Source: Clarkia xantiana subsp. parviflora (lineage: Eukaryota; Streptophyta; Magnoliopsida; Myrtales; Onagraceae). From it: DNA of 64,000 bases. The notes under the pieces are model-generated. The model made no database searches. It worked only from the letters and a program-made list of their open reading frames with translations, and was not told the origin of the DNA. The position numbers and the translations under genes were made by a program. The stretch spans positions 40,772,819 through 40,836,818 of the forward strand of contig JAPTYO010000008.1 in the NCBI GenBank assembly GCA_036873135.1, written 5' to 3'. How positions within the stretch are numbered: position 1 is the first letter of the stretch; the number at the start of each line of letters is the position of its first letter. Positions 1 through 10,850 of the stretch are shown here, one piece after another.

Positions 1-1555
1 CGTGTAACATAATTTTATTGTCAATGATAGTTTTTAAAACTATACATGGGAATATGAAAGAAATATTTTGAAATTATATTGATTCTTTTTTTTTTTTTTT
101 TGCTTACGTAGATTAGAATGCTATAATATCAACATTATTACGTGTTTTTTTTTTAAATAAGAAAACGGGTAACATAATGTTATTGTCAATGATGGTTTTT
201 AAAACTATACATGGGAACATGAAACAAATATTTTGAAATTATATTGATTCTTTTTTTTTTTTTTTGCGTACGTAGATTAGAATGCTATAATATCAACATT
301 ATTACGTGTTTTTTTTTTAAATAAGAAAACGTGTAACATAATTTTATTGTCAATGATAGTTTTTAAAACTATACATGGGAATATGAAACAAATATTTTGA
401 AATTATATTGATTCTTTTTTTTTTTTTGCGTACGTAGATTAGAATGCTATAATATCAACATTATTACGTGTTTTTTTTAAAATAAGAAAACGTGTAACAT
501 AATTTTATTGTCAATGATAGTTTTTAAAACTATACATGGGAACATGAACAAATTTTTTGAAATTATAATCATTCTTTTTTTTTTTTTGCGTACGTAGATT
601 AGAATGCTATAATATCAACATTATTACGTGTTTTTTTTTTTAAATAAGAAAACGTGTAACATAATTTTATTGTCAATGATAGTTTTTAAAACTATACATG
701 GGAATATGAAACAAATATTTTGAAATTATATTGATTCTTTTTTTTTTTTTTTGCGTAAGTAGATTAGAATGCTATAATATCAACATTATTACGTGTTTTT
801 TTTTAAATAAGAAAACGTGTAACATAATTTTATTGTCAATGATAGTTTTTAAAACTATACATGGGAATGAAAGAAATATTTTGAAATTATATTGATTCTT
901 TTTTTTTTTTTGCTTACGTAGATTAGAATGCTATAATATCAACATTATTACGTGTTTTTTTTAAATAAGAAAACGTGTAACATAATTTTATTGTCAATGA
1001 TGGTTTTTAAAACTATACATGGGAATATGAAACAAATATTTTGAAATTATATTGATTTTTTTTTTTTTGCGTACGTAGATTAGAATGCTATCATATCAAC
1101 ATTATTACGTGTTTTTTTTCAAAATAAGAAAACGTGTTACATAATTTTATTGTCAATGATAGTTTTTAAAACTATACATGGGAATGAAAGAAATATTTTG
1201 AAATTATATTGATTCTTTTTTTTTTTGCGTACGTAGATTAGAATGCTATAATATCAACATTATTACGTGTTTTTTTTTTTAAATAAGAAAACGTGTAACA
1301 TAATTTTATTGTCAATGATGGTTTTTAAAACTATACATGGGAATATGAAACAAATATTTTGAAATTATATTGATTATTTTTTTTTTTTTTTGCGTACGTT
1401 GATTAGAATGCTATAATATCAACATTATTACGTGTGTTTTTTTTTCAAAATAAGAAAACGTGTAACATAATTTTATTGTCAATGATAGTTTTTAAAACTA
1501 TACATGGGAATATGAAACAAATATTTTGAAATTATATTGATTCTTTTTTTTTTGT
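1..1555. repeat. 162-bp tandem array, about 9.6 copies
   Basis: Units begin with cgtgtaacataattttattg at about 1, 165, 330, 491, 653, 816, 974, 1133, 1292 and 1459, so the period is 158-167 bp. Each unit carries a short palindrome around tttttaaaact, a T-tract of 9-17 bases, a tacgta palindrome and an AT-rich tataatatcaac segment. Length differences sit mostly in the T-tracts. The last unit is cut after about 97 bp, directly in front of the transposase region. The array may be the 5' leader or subterminal repeat of the Mutator-like element, but the left end lies outside the window. Confidence 0.95.
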
Positions 1556-1819
1556 GTGGATGAACATTTCATCAACATTAGGGAATCTTTATGGCGGATG
1601 TGTTTACCATACGGTTTCGATATGGCGGATGGGTTCACGTTGGCGGTTATAGGGTTGAGCTTGGATGGTATAATGGCCGAGTTCCCAATTGAACGAGACC
1701 TCACCTTTCGTGACGCAAAGTTGTTTGCATCAAATGTTACTGGTATTGATATACCAGCGCTTTGGTGCGTAAACGATGAAGGACTATTTGTCCAAATAGA
1801 TAATCAGGAGTGGTGGTAG
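1556..1819 (+). pseudogene. In-frame upstream ORF of the Mutator-like transposase
   Basis: An 87-codon reading frame begins at the edge of the tandem array and ends in TAG at 1817-1819. It is in the same frame as the transposase ORF that starts at 1829, only nine bases on, so the two could be one N-terminal region split by a nonsense change. I recognise no domain in it. Its length and position fit the variable N-terminal domain that precedes the DNA-binding domain in many plant Mutator-like transposases. It could instead be non-coding leader. The ATG at 1829 is a plausible independent start. Confidence 0.4.
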
Positions 1820-1828
1820 TGCCTTCTG

Positions 1829-4013
1829 ATGGACACTCCCACCGACTGGGTAGAAGTGTTTGTCCTACCCAGGCCTATAGGGGACGAAGATGACGATGTC
1901 CACTCGGTTGAAGAGGTGTACATTGAACGGAGGTCGTATGATCTAGCAGATTATGACCCAGTAGTCCATATGTCGCGTCTTGGATTATTAGGGGGTGATC
2001 CTACTGATACTGATGGTGAATGCAGCAACACTGTCCAAGAAGGAGAATCCGGTAATGCTAGAGTGCTGGTTGGGGTAGATGAAGAAATCGTGGATTTAGG
2101 AGAACTCGAAGCTGTTTTGGCTGCGGATGACGATGAGGGCAATGACGAAGAGCTAGACTACTATTGCCCGGATGATTGGAATGAGGGAGACTTGGACGAA
2201 CAACTGCAGTGCACTGATTGGAGTGTTCAAGACGGGTATGCATCATATGATGTGAACGAGTTCGAAGTTGAAAAAAAATACAACAGCAAAGAAGAACTCC
2301 AAGAGGCTGTTAAAGGCTGGCACATCAAGAATGCCCGAGAATGTAGAACTCCTACATCTAGTACTACTAAGATCCGATTCGTATGCAAGAACAATGAGTG
2401 TTCGTGGTTTCTATATGCAACGAAGAAGATACTTGGTAGATGGACGATACAGTCGTTAGGCCCTCCCCACTCATGTGTGAATGAAAAGATGATCACCCAG
2501 AATAGCAATCTAGATAACAAGATTATCTACGAATGTATTTACGATCACGTAAAAGATAATCACAAGATAAAGATTGCTGACTTGCAAAAAATTGTAAGAA
2601 ACAAATGGAGAGAGATGCCAAGTTACCGTAAGATATGGTACACAAAGAAGCAAGTCATGGATGATCTTTACGGCACTCACGAGTCGGCGTTTGGACGTTT
2701 CCCACGACTCATGACGGCAATTGCGCATTATAATCCAGGCACGGTATTTGACTACACGTGGAAGCGTCAATTTGGTGAGATTGCTACTTTCGATAAATGG
2801 TTTTGGGCGTTTGGGCCATCTATTAAGGGTTTTCGACATTGTCGACCTTTGATCAGCATCGACGGCACACATCTGTATGGGAAGTATACCGGTAAACTTC
2901 TTGTGGCAGTTGCGTACGATGCCGATAACCAAATCGTTCCATTGGCATTTTGTTTGTGCGACAAAGAGAGTGATGATACATGGAGTTGGTTTTTAGAGCG
3001 TCTCAGGTCGCATGTGACAAAGGATAAGCGCCCGGTATGTATTATGTCTGATCGACACGTTAGTATTCTTAAAGATGTCAGACAGTGGTATCCAGAGGGA
3101 GTTGGTTCTCACAGGTATTGTGCTCGACATTTGTTGAGAAACTTCAATACACACTTCAAGAATGTCGAGCTGAAGAAAGCATTCGGCCATCTGGTATGGA
3201 CTTCAAACAAACATGTATTTGAACGAGAGTACCACCAGTGGTACAATGCTGAAAACGACAAGTACCAACGCTTCATGGATGGATGTGGAATGCTTAGCGC
3301 GTGGAGCTCATGATGATGGTCTCCGATACGGGAATATGACAACAAATCAGGCGGAGGTGTTCAATGCTGTGTTGAAGGAAGCGAGGGGGTTACCAGTTAC
3401 TGCTATTCTTCTGAAATCATTCAAGAAGATGAATGCTTACTGGACGGAGCGAACCGAGAAGGTCGAACGTCAAATTTCTCAGAATCACAAATTTCTCAAA
3501 CAGATAAGAGACCTTCTAAACACGGCAGAAGAGGCTTCGAAGGAATTTAATGCAACGAAGTACACATACGGAGTAAACAGAGCAAGATATGAAGTCTGCT
3601 CCCGTACTGGAAGCACGTATATCGTCGAGCTCGAAGATAAGTATTGCACGTGCAATGAATGGACTGTTTTCGGGCGACCTTGCAAGCACGCGATGTGCGC
3701 CTACCGTGCAGCGAATACAAGCTATATCGAAGGTGTTGACCGTTACTTTAGGATAAACAAATACAGGAAAACGTACCGCCATGGATTTCAACCTTTGGGT
3801 CCATCAGTTGAATGGCCGGCGTGGACGGGTCCAACTGTTGTTGTTGATCCTACAATGCTAATATTCGGACGGGGGCGAAGGAAAACAAGGATGCCTAACG
3901 AGATGGATTGGCGTCAGCCTGGAGCGAAGAAAAAATGCAAGATTTGTAGGCAGGAAGGGCACAATAAGACAACGTGTCCACTTAAATCAGGAGCATCGTC
4001 ATCTGGGACTTGA
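1829..4013 (+). pseudogene. Mutator-like (MULE, mudrA-type) transposase, frameshifted
   Basis: This DDE transposase would cut and move the element. The first segment (1829-3313, 494 codons) has a very acidic N-terminus. A FAR1/MuDR-type DNA-binding zinc domain lies at about residues 140-216, with C186, C191, H214 and C216. The catalytic core has SIDGTHLYGKY with D345 and IMSDRH with D408. The second segment (3213-4013) continues the core with YGNMTTNQAE. It then has a SWIM zinc finger (CTCNEW..GRPCKHAMC) and a C-terminal CCHC knuckle (CKICRQEGHNKTTC). The frame changes by one base at about 3290-3313, where the first frame stops at AWSS. Otherwise the domain order is complete and collinear. 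It converges with the PMD gene ending at 5407. Most likely a recently inactivated autonomous transposase; an assembly indel is possible. Confidence 0.9.
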
Positions 4014-4107
4014 TTTTATGTATGTATCGTACTTGTTCTTATGTACTATTTCTATTGTAATGTCTGTTGTGTTATTTGAACTGTAAAAGTTGAATTGTAT
4101 GAACTTT

Positions 4108-5165
4108 GACAATGATTGCCGATTATCGACAACTCCGAACGCAACGAAACTCGAAACTTAAGCATTTTATAACGTAATTAACATTCTGTAATTTTCTTAA
4201 TTTTTTTTAACTATTTCGAATTTTAGGTTTTCTCCCCAAAAAAGGTGTTCTACCCCCCCCCCCCCCCTAAAACGGAGTTTTTAACCAAAACTCTTTTTTG
4301 GAAAATATTTTAAAAAATGTGAAATAATTAATATGAATTTAAATTTTTTAAAGAAAGCCAACGGTGCAAACGGAAACAAATTTGGACTTGGGTAGAATTT
4401 ATATGACGTTACCAAAGTTACGGAAAAATGTCGAATAATGACCTAACTTTGACGGATGATTGCCGATTATCGACAACTCCGAACGCAACGAAACTCGAAA
4501 CTTAAGCATTTTATAACGTAATTAACATTCTGTAATTTTCTTAATTTTTTTTAACTATTTCGAATTTTAGGTTTTCTCCCCAAAAAAGGTGTTCTACCCC
4601 CCCTAAAACGGAGTTTTTAACCAAAACTCTTTTTGGAAAATATTTTAAAAAATGTATAATTAATATGAATTTAAATTTTTTAAAGAAAGCCAACGGTGCA
4701 AACGGAAACAAATTTGGACTTGGGTAGAATTTATATGACGTTACCAAAGTTACGGAAAAATGTCGAATAATGACCTAACTTTGACGGATGATTGCCGATT
4801 ATCGACAACTCCGAACGCAACGAAACTCGAAACTTAAGCATTTTATAACGTAATTAACATTCTCTAATTTTCTTAATTTTTTTTAACTATTTCGAATTTT
4901 AGGTTTTCTCCCCAAAAAAGGTGTTCTACCCCCCCCTAAAACGGAGTTTTTAACCAAAACTCTTTTTTGGAAAATATTTTAAAAAATGTGAAATAATTAA
5001 TATGAATTTAAATTTTTTAAAGAAAGCCAACGGTGCAAACGGAAACAAATTTGGACTTGGGTAGAATTTATATGACGTTACCAAAGTTACGGAAAAATGT
5101 CGAATAATGACCTAACTTTGACGGATGATTGCCGATTATCGACAACTCCGAACGCAACGAAACTC
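4108..5165. repeat. About 340-bp tandem array between two convergent genes
   Basis: Copies start at gacaatgattgccgatt (4108) and gacggatgattgccgatt (4451, 4783, 5120), giving periods of 343, 332 and 337 bp. A fourth copy breaks down after aacgaaactc near 5165 and continues as diverged sequence to about 5300. Each unit carries a C-tract (7 to about 15 bases) after gtgttcta. A longer C-tract lies at about 5328-5351. The 1.39 kb between the transposase stop (4013) and the PMD stop (5407) contains only this array and its degenerate tail. Confidence 0.93.
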
Positions 5166-5406
5166 TACTATTAGTCATGTTATTATGTAATTAAGTATCT
5201 GTAATTTTTTCAAATTTCTTTGAACATTTCTAAATTCTAACTTGTTAAAGAAACTCGACGGCTCAAACGGTGATGAATTTGCAGTCTGGTGGAATTTATA
5301 CGAATTTTTCCAAAGTTATCTTTCTCTCCCCCCCCCCCCCCCCCCCCCCCCAACACCCCGAAATTGCAAATACAAATTTGGAAATTTTATTACAAATATT
5401 ATGAAA

Positions 5407-7986
5407 TTACCAATCCGGATTGTAACTCGGATCGTAACCCGGATTGTAACCCGGAGTATAACCCGGATTATAACCCGGATTATAACCCGAATTATCAGGA
5501 TACACCGTATTAGGATTTGGCCATGATCCTTGATCAGGTGGAGCTGACCGGCAAAACGAATCCCAGTTCACCTGTGTTTCTTGTGTAACGTCTGGAGGCT
5601 CCATACTCATTCTACGAGGTTGTTGATCAATTTCTTGACATTCCTCGTCGCTACTTCGGGTCAGGTCTTTCGACATTAAACCTTCAAATTGTCGCAGTTT
5701 TCCCACTTCTTCAAATGCAACACGAACAACCTTGATGTTTGATTTTGCACATTTCTGAATGTACAAATCCTCTGTTTCACTCAGCATCTTCCGACTTGTT
5801 ATCAAGATCTGTTCGAATTGCTTCAGCTATGAATAATTACGGAAAAATGTTATTCAAAACCAATATAATGTTATGACGATATGCACTATCGAAAAGACAA
5901 CGTACCATCACTAGGTGAGACTTTCCGAGCGCTTCAAAATGGCCTTGCGTCGGGACATGCGGCGTTTCTTCTTCGACATCTTCCTCTACTGGTGATAAAT
6001 CATCGTAATGTACAAGGTTATGGGTAAAAGATTCATACCATTGCATGTACTCCTTGTATGTTGCACTTATGGGAGCAGGAGGTCGGTAGTTTTCCCAACG
6101 TCTGTTCCACACTTCAATGTACCTCTCATGAATTGTTTCCCAAGTATCTTTCCAGTTCTTCATCCACCTCATGCACCTATGGAGACTATCCCATTCTTGT
6201 CGATCCTTGGGACAGTCTTCGGGGATTGATTGAGGCAATCCAAGCTGTCTATAAACTCGATCAGCCATTTGCCATTCCACACAATTGAAGTGGATCAGTG
6301 GGATCTGGATTTTAGACAACTCCCAAGCTTCACTGCAGATGGACGCCACAATATTTTTCACAGCCTCCGAATACGGCCGCCAAGTAATCTGCTAGTTAAC
6401 AATAATATACTAATTTTATACATAACAGTAAATAATTCAAATTGAAATTGTTAGCAACATAAATATTATGTTACCCCATCATTTGTTAACAACTTCATCT
6501 GATCCCGATAATATATATGCATTCCAGGTACCACATTTTTTTTTCGGGTCTTCGCTCCCGCCCACCAACACCCGACTGATTCACCTTCTATATGTGGGGT
6601 CAGCATTTTCGGTCTACCGACTCCTATACGCATCCAACACCAGACCTACATTAAGTGGAAAATTAGCATGCTGTAACCAACCCATCAAATACAGATGGTA
6701 AAGATTCAATTGGAAAATATTCGTAATACCTGTAGGAGCACACCGCAGATAGGGAGATCAGTTTGATTTTTCTTACTCACCCACCTACATAGACCTCTAT
6801 ATGTGCAACTCAATACAGCTGACGCCCAACTGTATTGACTACACATTTCAAAATCACGCAAAAAATATATGTACTCAAGAGGTACATACCCCACGCTAGA
6901 ATTTGCTGAAAGAGTTTCTCCTAAGAGGATCATTATATATGCCCTAGCCCTACACTGTGCTACAAAGTGGTCGTTCGTCTTAAAATCGAGATCATTTTTT
7001 TCTACCTTCCAGTCCTTCAAATAACTTACTTTCATTTCAGTTGTATTTTTTTTTTAAATCTTCATCTGCGGGCACTACGTGGAAGAGACTAGTGAATACA
7101 TCCTTAGTGTTACTGTTTACATTAACATCTTCGTCAATTTCTTGCCGGTAGGAATCGGTTACCGGCAGACCGTCAACCCGTAACCCCAAAATCATAGACA
7201 CGTCTTGTAACGTGATAGTCATTTCACCTTGTGCAAGGTGAAACGTGTGTGTCTCTGGACGCCACCTCTCTGCTAGTGCATGCAACAACGCAGGATCTAA
7301 CTCTATAGCGGACGTCTTGCCTACGTACTGAAAACCTGCCATTTCGATGTAACTTGTGGTTAGCACATCAGTCTTCCACATACGTTCCGCTCGGACTTTG
7401 GACTGTTTCATTTTAGGGTCTTTAACCTATCATCATCAATAACACAATTAATAATCAGGTAAAAGTATACGTAAATCATCCCAACTAATTCATTAACCGA
7501 AAAATTTAACATCCTACTTATTAGTTTGTATATATATACATGAAATTCAATTTTCAATTAAATGTTCTAAATAATTATCATTATGTAGAAATTTTATTAT
7601 AATTTTGGAATGAGCGTTTTATAGTTCTATTTACAAATCATAAAATATAACTTAACACATATTACATCGTACATAAGATATATATACATAAAATTTAATT
7701 TTTTGTATTACTTTTTCTATATAATTATCAATTTCTTTTTACATTTTTTCCCAAATTAAATACTATTTACAAATTTACTTTCTATTTTAACATTTTTTAC
7801 AATTATATTTACAAATCATATTATAAAGAATTATAAAGCTTATATATATATATTAAAACTTACAGTATCTTGGTCAGCAATTTGAGACTTGTGCGTATTT
7901 TGGGTATATAAAAGCGGCACACGTGAGTCCATCGGCCGGTTCCCGCGACTACCTCTCCTACTCGAACTGCCTTCTCCACTAGCCAT
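5407..7986 (-). CDS. Plant mobile domain (PMD, MAIN-like) protein, five exons, one homopolymer frameshift
   Basis: PMD proteins (PF10536, the MAIN/MAIL1 family) occur as host genes and inside plant transposons. I infer five phase-0 exons: 7986-7864 (ATG start, Ser/Arg-rich), 7426-6730, 6645-6475, 6388-5906 and 5826-5407 (stop). Introns have GT donors (gtaag, gtatt, gtaac, gtacg) and AG acceptors and are 68-437 nt long. Exon 2 carries the hallmark LAERWRPETHTFHL and VSMILGLRVDGLPV. Exon 3 begins after LLQ with VWCWMRIGVGRP. Exon 4 has TWRPYSE and IHFNCVEWQMADRV with LPQSIPED. Exon 5 ends in Tyr-Asn-Pro-Gly repeats. The product would be about 630 residues. The reading frame breaks once, in an A10 run at about 7045-7054. 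It converges on the transposase, the mudrB-like position, so a role in transposition or silencing escape is inference. Confidence 0.82.
5412..5506. repeat. 12-bp coding repeat for YNPG-type motifs
   Basis: About eight tandem copies of a 12-mer close to ggattataaccc encode, on the - strand, the repeated Tyr-Asn-Pro-Gly tail of the PMD protein. Single-base changes give YTPG and YDPS variants while the frame is kept, so this is an in-frame coding expansion. Confidence 0.85.
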
Positions 7987-8311
7987 TTAAGGTAGTTTAA
8001 TGTAATAATTTGAGAATAGTTGATGTTTGTTGAGTGAGAGAGTAGGAAATGTATGTTGAGAGTAAGATAGTTTGAATATGAAATGTAAGTGAAATAAATG
8101 AGGTGATTTATAGAGTAAAAAACGAAAAATAAATAAATAAATAAAGCAGTCGGTCCAAAAAAAAAAAAAAATTAAAAACAAAGTTGTCGGCATGCACATG
8201 CATGCCTACAGTGACCGGTCCGGGTATGCCAACCGGTCACTTTAGACCGGTTGGCCAGTGACCGGTCTAAGTGACCGGTTGGCCAGTTGCCAACCGGTCT
8301 GTGAGTCACTT
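7987..8311. repeat. Upstream region of the PMD gene with an accggt-rich cluster
   Basis: Upstream of the PMD start is about 200 bp of AT-rich DNA with an A-tract at about 8157-8171. It is followed at about 8209-8300 by repeated direct and inverted copies of gaccggt/accggtc and ttggccagt. Such clustered short inverted motifs fit subterminal transposase-binding or promoter sequence of the Mutator-like element. That role is inference; only the repeats are seen. No core promoter is obvious. Confidence 0.5.
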
Positions 8312-8379
8312 CCAAACCGAGATTTCACATCTCGGTTTGGATGAAAAATTCCAAACCGAGATGTGAAATCTCGGTTTGA
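8312..8379. repeat. Nested inverted repeat (29-bp arms, 10-bp loop)
   Basis: The arms are 8312-8340 and 8351-8379, matching at 28 of 29 positions as reverse complements around the loop atgaaaaatt. Each arm is itself a palindrome (aaaccgagat..atctcggttt), so the DNA can form one long hairpin or two small ones. It sits at the outer edge of the PMD side of the Mutator-like unit. Confidence 0.93.
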
Positions 8380-8616
8380 CTTAGATTGGTAATTAGTTTT
8401 TTAATCGGTCTATATTTGTATTTGGTTGTCCATGAAGGCTTATATCGGTCAAGAACTCGTAAAGTGTTCTGACTCTGAGTGTAATCATTGCTGTTGCTTT
8501 GGTAGGCGGCAAATATGTTATGGTCCACCCAAGGCCACTTGTTCTCTTGTTGACGTGCTCAAGATTAAGTTGTGGATATTGGCTCAAGAAACGCAGACTG
8601 AGAGTGAATAGATATT
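8380..8616. other. Unassigned remnant between the palindrome and an LTR fragment
   Basis: A 61-codon + strand frame (8426-8611) is rich in Cys (near ECNHCCCFG) and ends just before an LTR-like boundary. Overlapping - strand frames exist. I recognise no family and no splice pattern. It may be a fragment of older transposon coding sequence. Confidence 0.3.
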
Positions 8617-8805
8617 GTAGGAGAGTATGATGTAAGCAAAGCAATACTAATATTGAACATATTGTATTGAATGCTTAGGTTGATCAGAACTACAAGAGGC
8701 GAGGTCTATATATAGGATCCTAATGTATTAGAATGTAAGACTCCTATACATGGAGGACTAATATAACCATATCATAAAGCATACTACTCTATCATTCCCA
8801 ATGCT
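8617..8805 (-). mobile_element. Probable copia LTR fragment, reverse orientation
   Basis: On the - strand this stretch reads like the R-U5 part of a plant copia LTR. It runs from ttgggaatgatagag through a tatatatagacctc segment to a ctcctaca end (tgtaggag on + at about 8617). It lies directly upstream of copia-1 and is not matched by copia-1's own ends. The opposite end and any target duplication are not visible, so it is a truncated or overwritten insertion. Confidence 0.4.
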
Positions 8806-8938
8806 TCTCTTCCTTGATAGAGATAATAAAGTAAGATTTTATTAAGTATGAGGATGAAATTTTGCTTATATATAAGTTTGGGTCAGTTTTGTAATAGTTT
8901 GTTATTACAGTAGTATATATACATCCCTGAATCAATAT

Positions 8939-9079
8939 TGTAATCAAGTTAAAAATATCAATGGAATCGTTCTTCGTCTTCTACGTTCCTCTTCTTCTAC
9001 GTTCTTCTCTTTTATAGGTTCTTCAAGAAATCGTTCTTCTCTTTTATAGGTTCTTCAAGAAATCTGAAGAACACTTTCA
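8939..9079 (+). repeat. 5' terminal repeat of copia-1
   Basis: It starts tgtaatcaag and ends cactttca just before the PBS. It matches 15092-15200 closely. The 32-bp length difference comes from a tandem duplication of the cgttcttctc..caagaaat segment at about 9000-9062. The true LTR may extend further upstream, as a TATA-like ttatatataag lies near 8868, but homology to the other end stops here. Confidence 0.75.
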
Positions 9080-9091
9080 TGGTATCAAAGC
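9080..9091 (+). other. Primer binding site of copia-1
   Basis: tggtatcaaagc follows the LTR end directly. It is one base away from the usual tggtatcagagc that pairs with the 3' end of plant initiator Met-tRNA. Confidence 0.85.
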
Positions 9092-9178
9092 AAGGTTCTC
9101 TGAGATCCAACTCAAATTTTTCGCTCCTCAAATCCTTCGATTTTCTTTTTCCAGATCTAAGAAATCCAGTTCATAGCC

Positions 9179-10358
9179 ATGGCAGACAATCCTAAGCAAT
9201 TCAGCAACAAAACGATCCATATTCGCCTTGATGAGTCCAACTATCTTCAGTGGAAGCAGCAAGTGGAGCTGATGGTTGCTGCACATCCAATCGCACCTGG
9301 ATGGTTCTCTGGAGGTGTCATAGTTCGTTGTTTCAGCAGACGGCACAAAATCTCGAAATCCGAGATTTGTGGAGTTTACACAAGTTTACAGCTCTCTGGC
9401 GTTCTGGCTGTTATCTTCGATCTCGGCGAGCCTTCTTCGAAGTCTGCAAAACTGAAGATCTGCTCACTCCATATGGATTGAGCTTCAGCAGATGTTCGCC
9501 GACGCATCGCCATCTCGGATCATGAGGTTAATATCTTCTCTTCAATCTCAGAAGAAAAATGATTTACCTATGCGAGAATATCTGTCTAGGATACAGTTGT
9601 TGGTTGATAGTTTGGCTAGTTCTGGACACATTGTAGATGAAGCAATGCAGGTTTCCTTTATCATTGCTGGTTTAACCCCTGAGTTTGATCACATGGTGGC
9701 AGTGATCATGGCTGTCAGAGAGCAAATTGATTTGGCTGGTTTGTGTAGTATACTTCTGGATTTTGAGACTCGACAACGAGATAGTCTACTACAACTAGGC
9801 TCCTTGAATTTGAACACTGCTGCGTTTAATACTACTTTGTCTGGTAGATCTGGTGGCTCTATTTCCAGTTTCTTACAGGTACCTCGACCAGATCAACAGA
9901 CCACTGTTCAGGTGGTTCCTCCTTATGCGTCAAATGCTAGCCAGCCGTCTAATCCTGTTCAAATTCAGTATCAGCAGCCCTATTTGGTGTCACAGCAGAA
10001 TTACAATCAGTTTACGACTCCAAATCAAGGCCAAATCCTGAATTATGGTCAACCTCAAGTGGCACGATATGGTGGGAATGTAAACAATGCAAACAGAGGG
10101 AATAGACCACCTCAGTGTCAAGTGTGCCGAAGATTTGGGCACATGGCTGATATATGCTGGTATAGATTTGATAGAAATTATGGAGGTGCTGGTTCTCAAT
10201 CTCAGCGACAGTCTCAATCTCGATCTAATAACTCAGGTGGATCACAGGATGAAGCAAACTCTTCTGATTTCTATGCTGGTATGGAATCTCACTCTGCTCA
10301 GAACCTACACCAGTTTGGAGCTCCTCCAAATCTGTCTCCTCTAAACATGCTTCCTTAA
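9179..10358 (+). pseudogene. copia-1 gag
   Basis: Gag packages the element RNA into virus-like particles. The frame opens at ATG 9179 with the typical IRLDESNYLQWKQQV start. It loses frame between about 9330 and 9490, then resumes from about 9492 with MRLISSLQSQKK and EYLSRIQLLVDSLASSGH. The tail is Gln/Asn/Ser-rich. It holds one CCHC zinc knuckle, CQVCRRFGHMADIC. A TAA at 10356-10358 separates it from the protease frame. That junction could once have been read through, but here the multiple lesions make it a pseudogene. Confidence 0.85.
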
Positions 10359-10376
10359 CAATCTCATGCTCCAGCA

Positions 10377-10850
10377 ATGTCCACTACAAGTAATCCTTCC
10401 TTTACTGCCAGTGCTCTTCTTCATGGAGCTCCCATTGCTACTCAATATCAAGTGATGAATCCAACTACTCACCCCCACCTCTATGACCCTGCCCCTGCAC
10501 CTCAAGCTTTTACAACAAATGGCAGCTCTGGGAATTCCTCCACTTCTCTACACAATTCTGAGGGAGCCACATGGTTTCCAGACTCCGGGGCCACACACCA
10601 TATCACAAACAATGTGAAGACAATGGCTCAATCCAGTGCATACAATGGTGCAGGTAAGGTTCTAGTTGGTAATGGGTCTTCTGTTCCTATTTCCAGAATT
10701 GGTCAGAATGCTGTCTTAACTAAATCTAGGGCTCTACTTCTCAAAAACATGCTTCTTACGCCTCATATTTCTAAAAATTTATTGTCTGTCTCTCAGTTTA
10801 CTAAAGATAACAATGTGGGTTTTATTTTTACCCTTCATCTTGCTTTGTGA
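10377..10850 (+). pseudogene. copia-1 aspartic protease segment
   Basis: The protease would cleave the polyprotein. WFPDSGATHHITNN gives the active-site DSGA motif of copia proteases, followed by VLVGNGSSVPISRIG and LLTPHISKNLLSVSQF, all typical in order. The frame ends at 10850, where the next segment (10847 on) continues in another frame, so there is a frameshift at the protease/integrase border. Confidence 0.85.

Noticed and set aside
1..1555. CRISPR-like array
   Set aside because: The whole 162-bp unit is repeated, with no unique spacers, and the window is plainly eukaryotic.
8426..8611. Zinc-finger gene exon
   Set aside because: The Cys cluster does not fit a known spacing and the overlapping - frames are as long.
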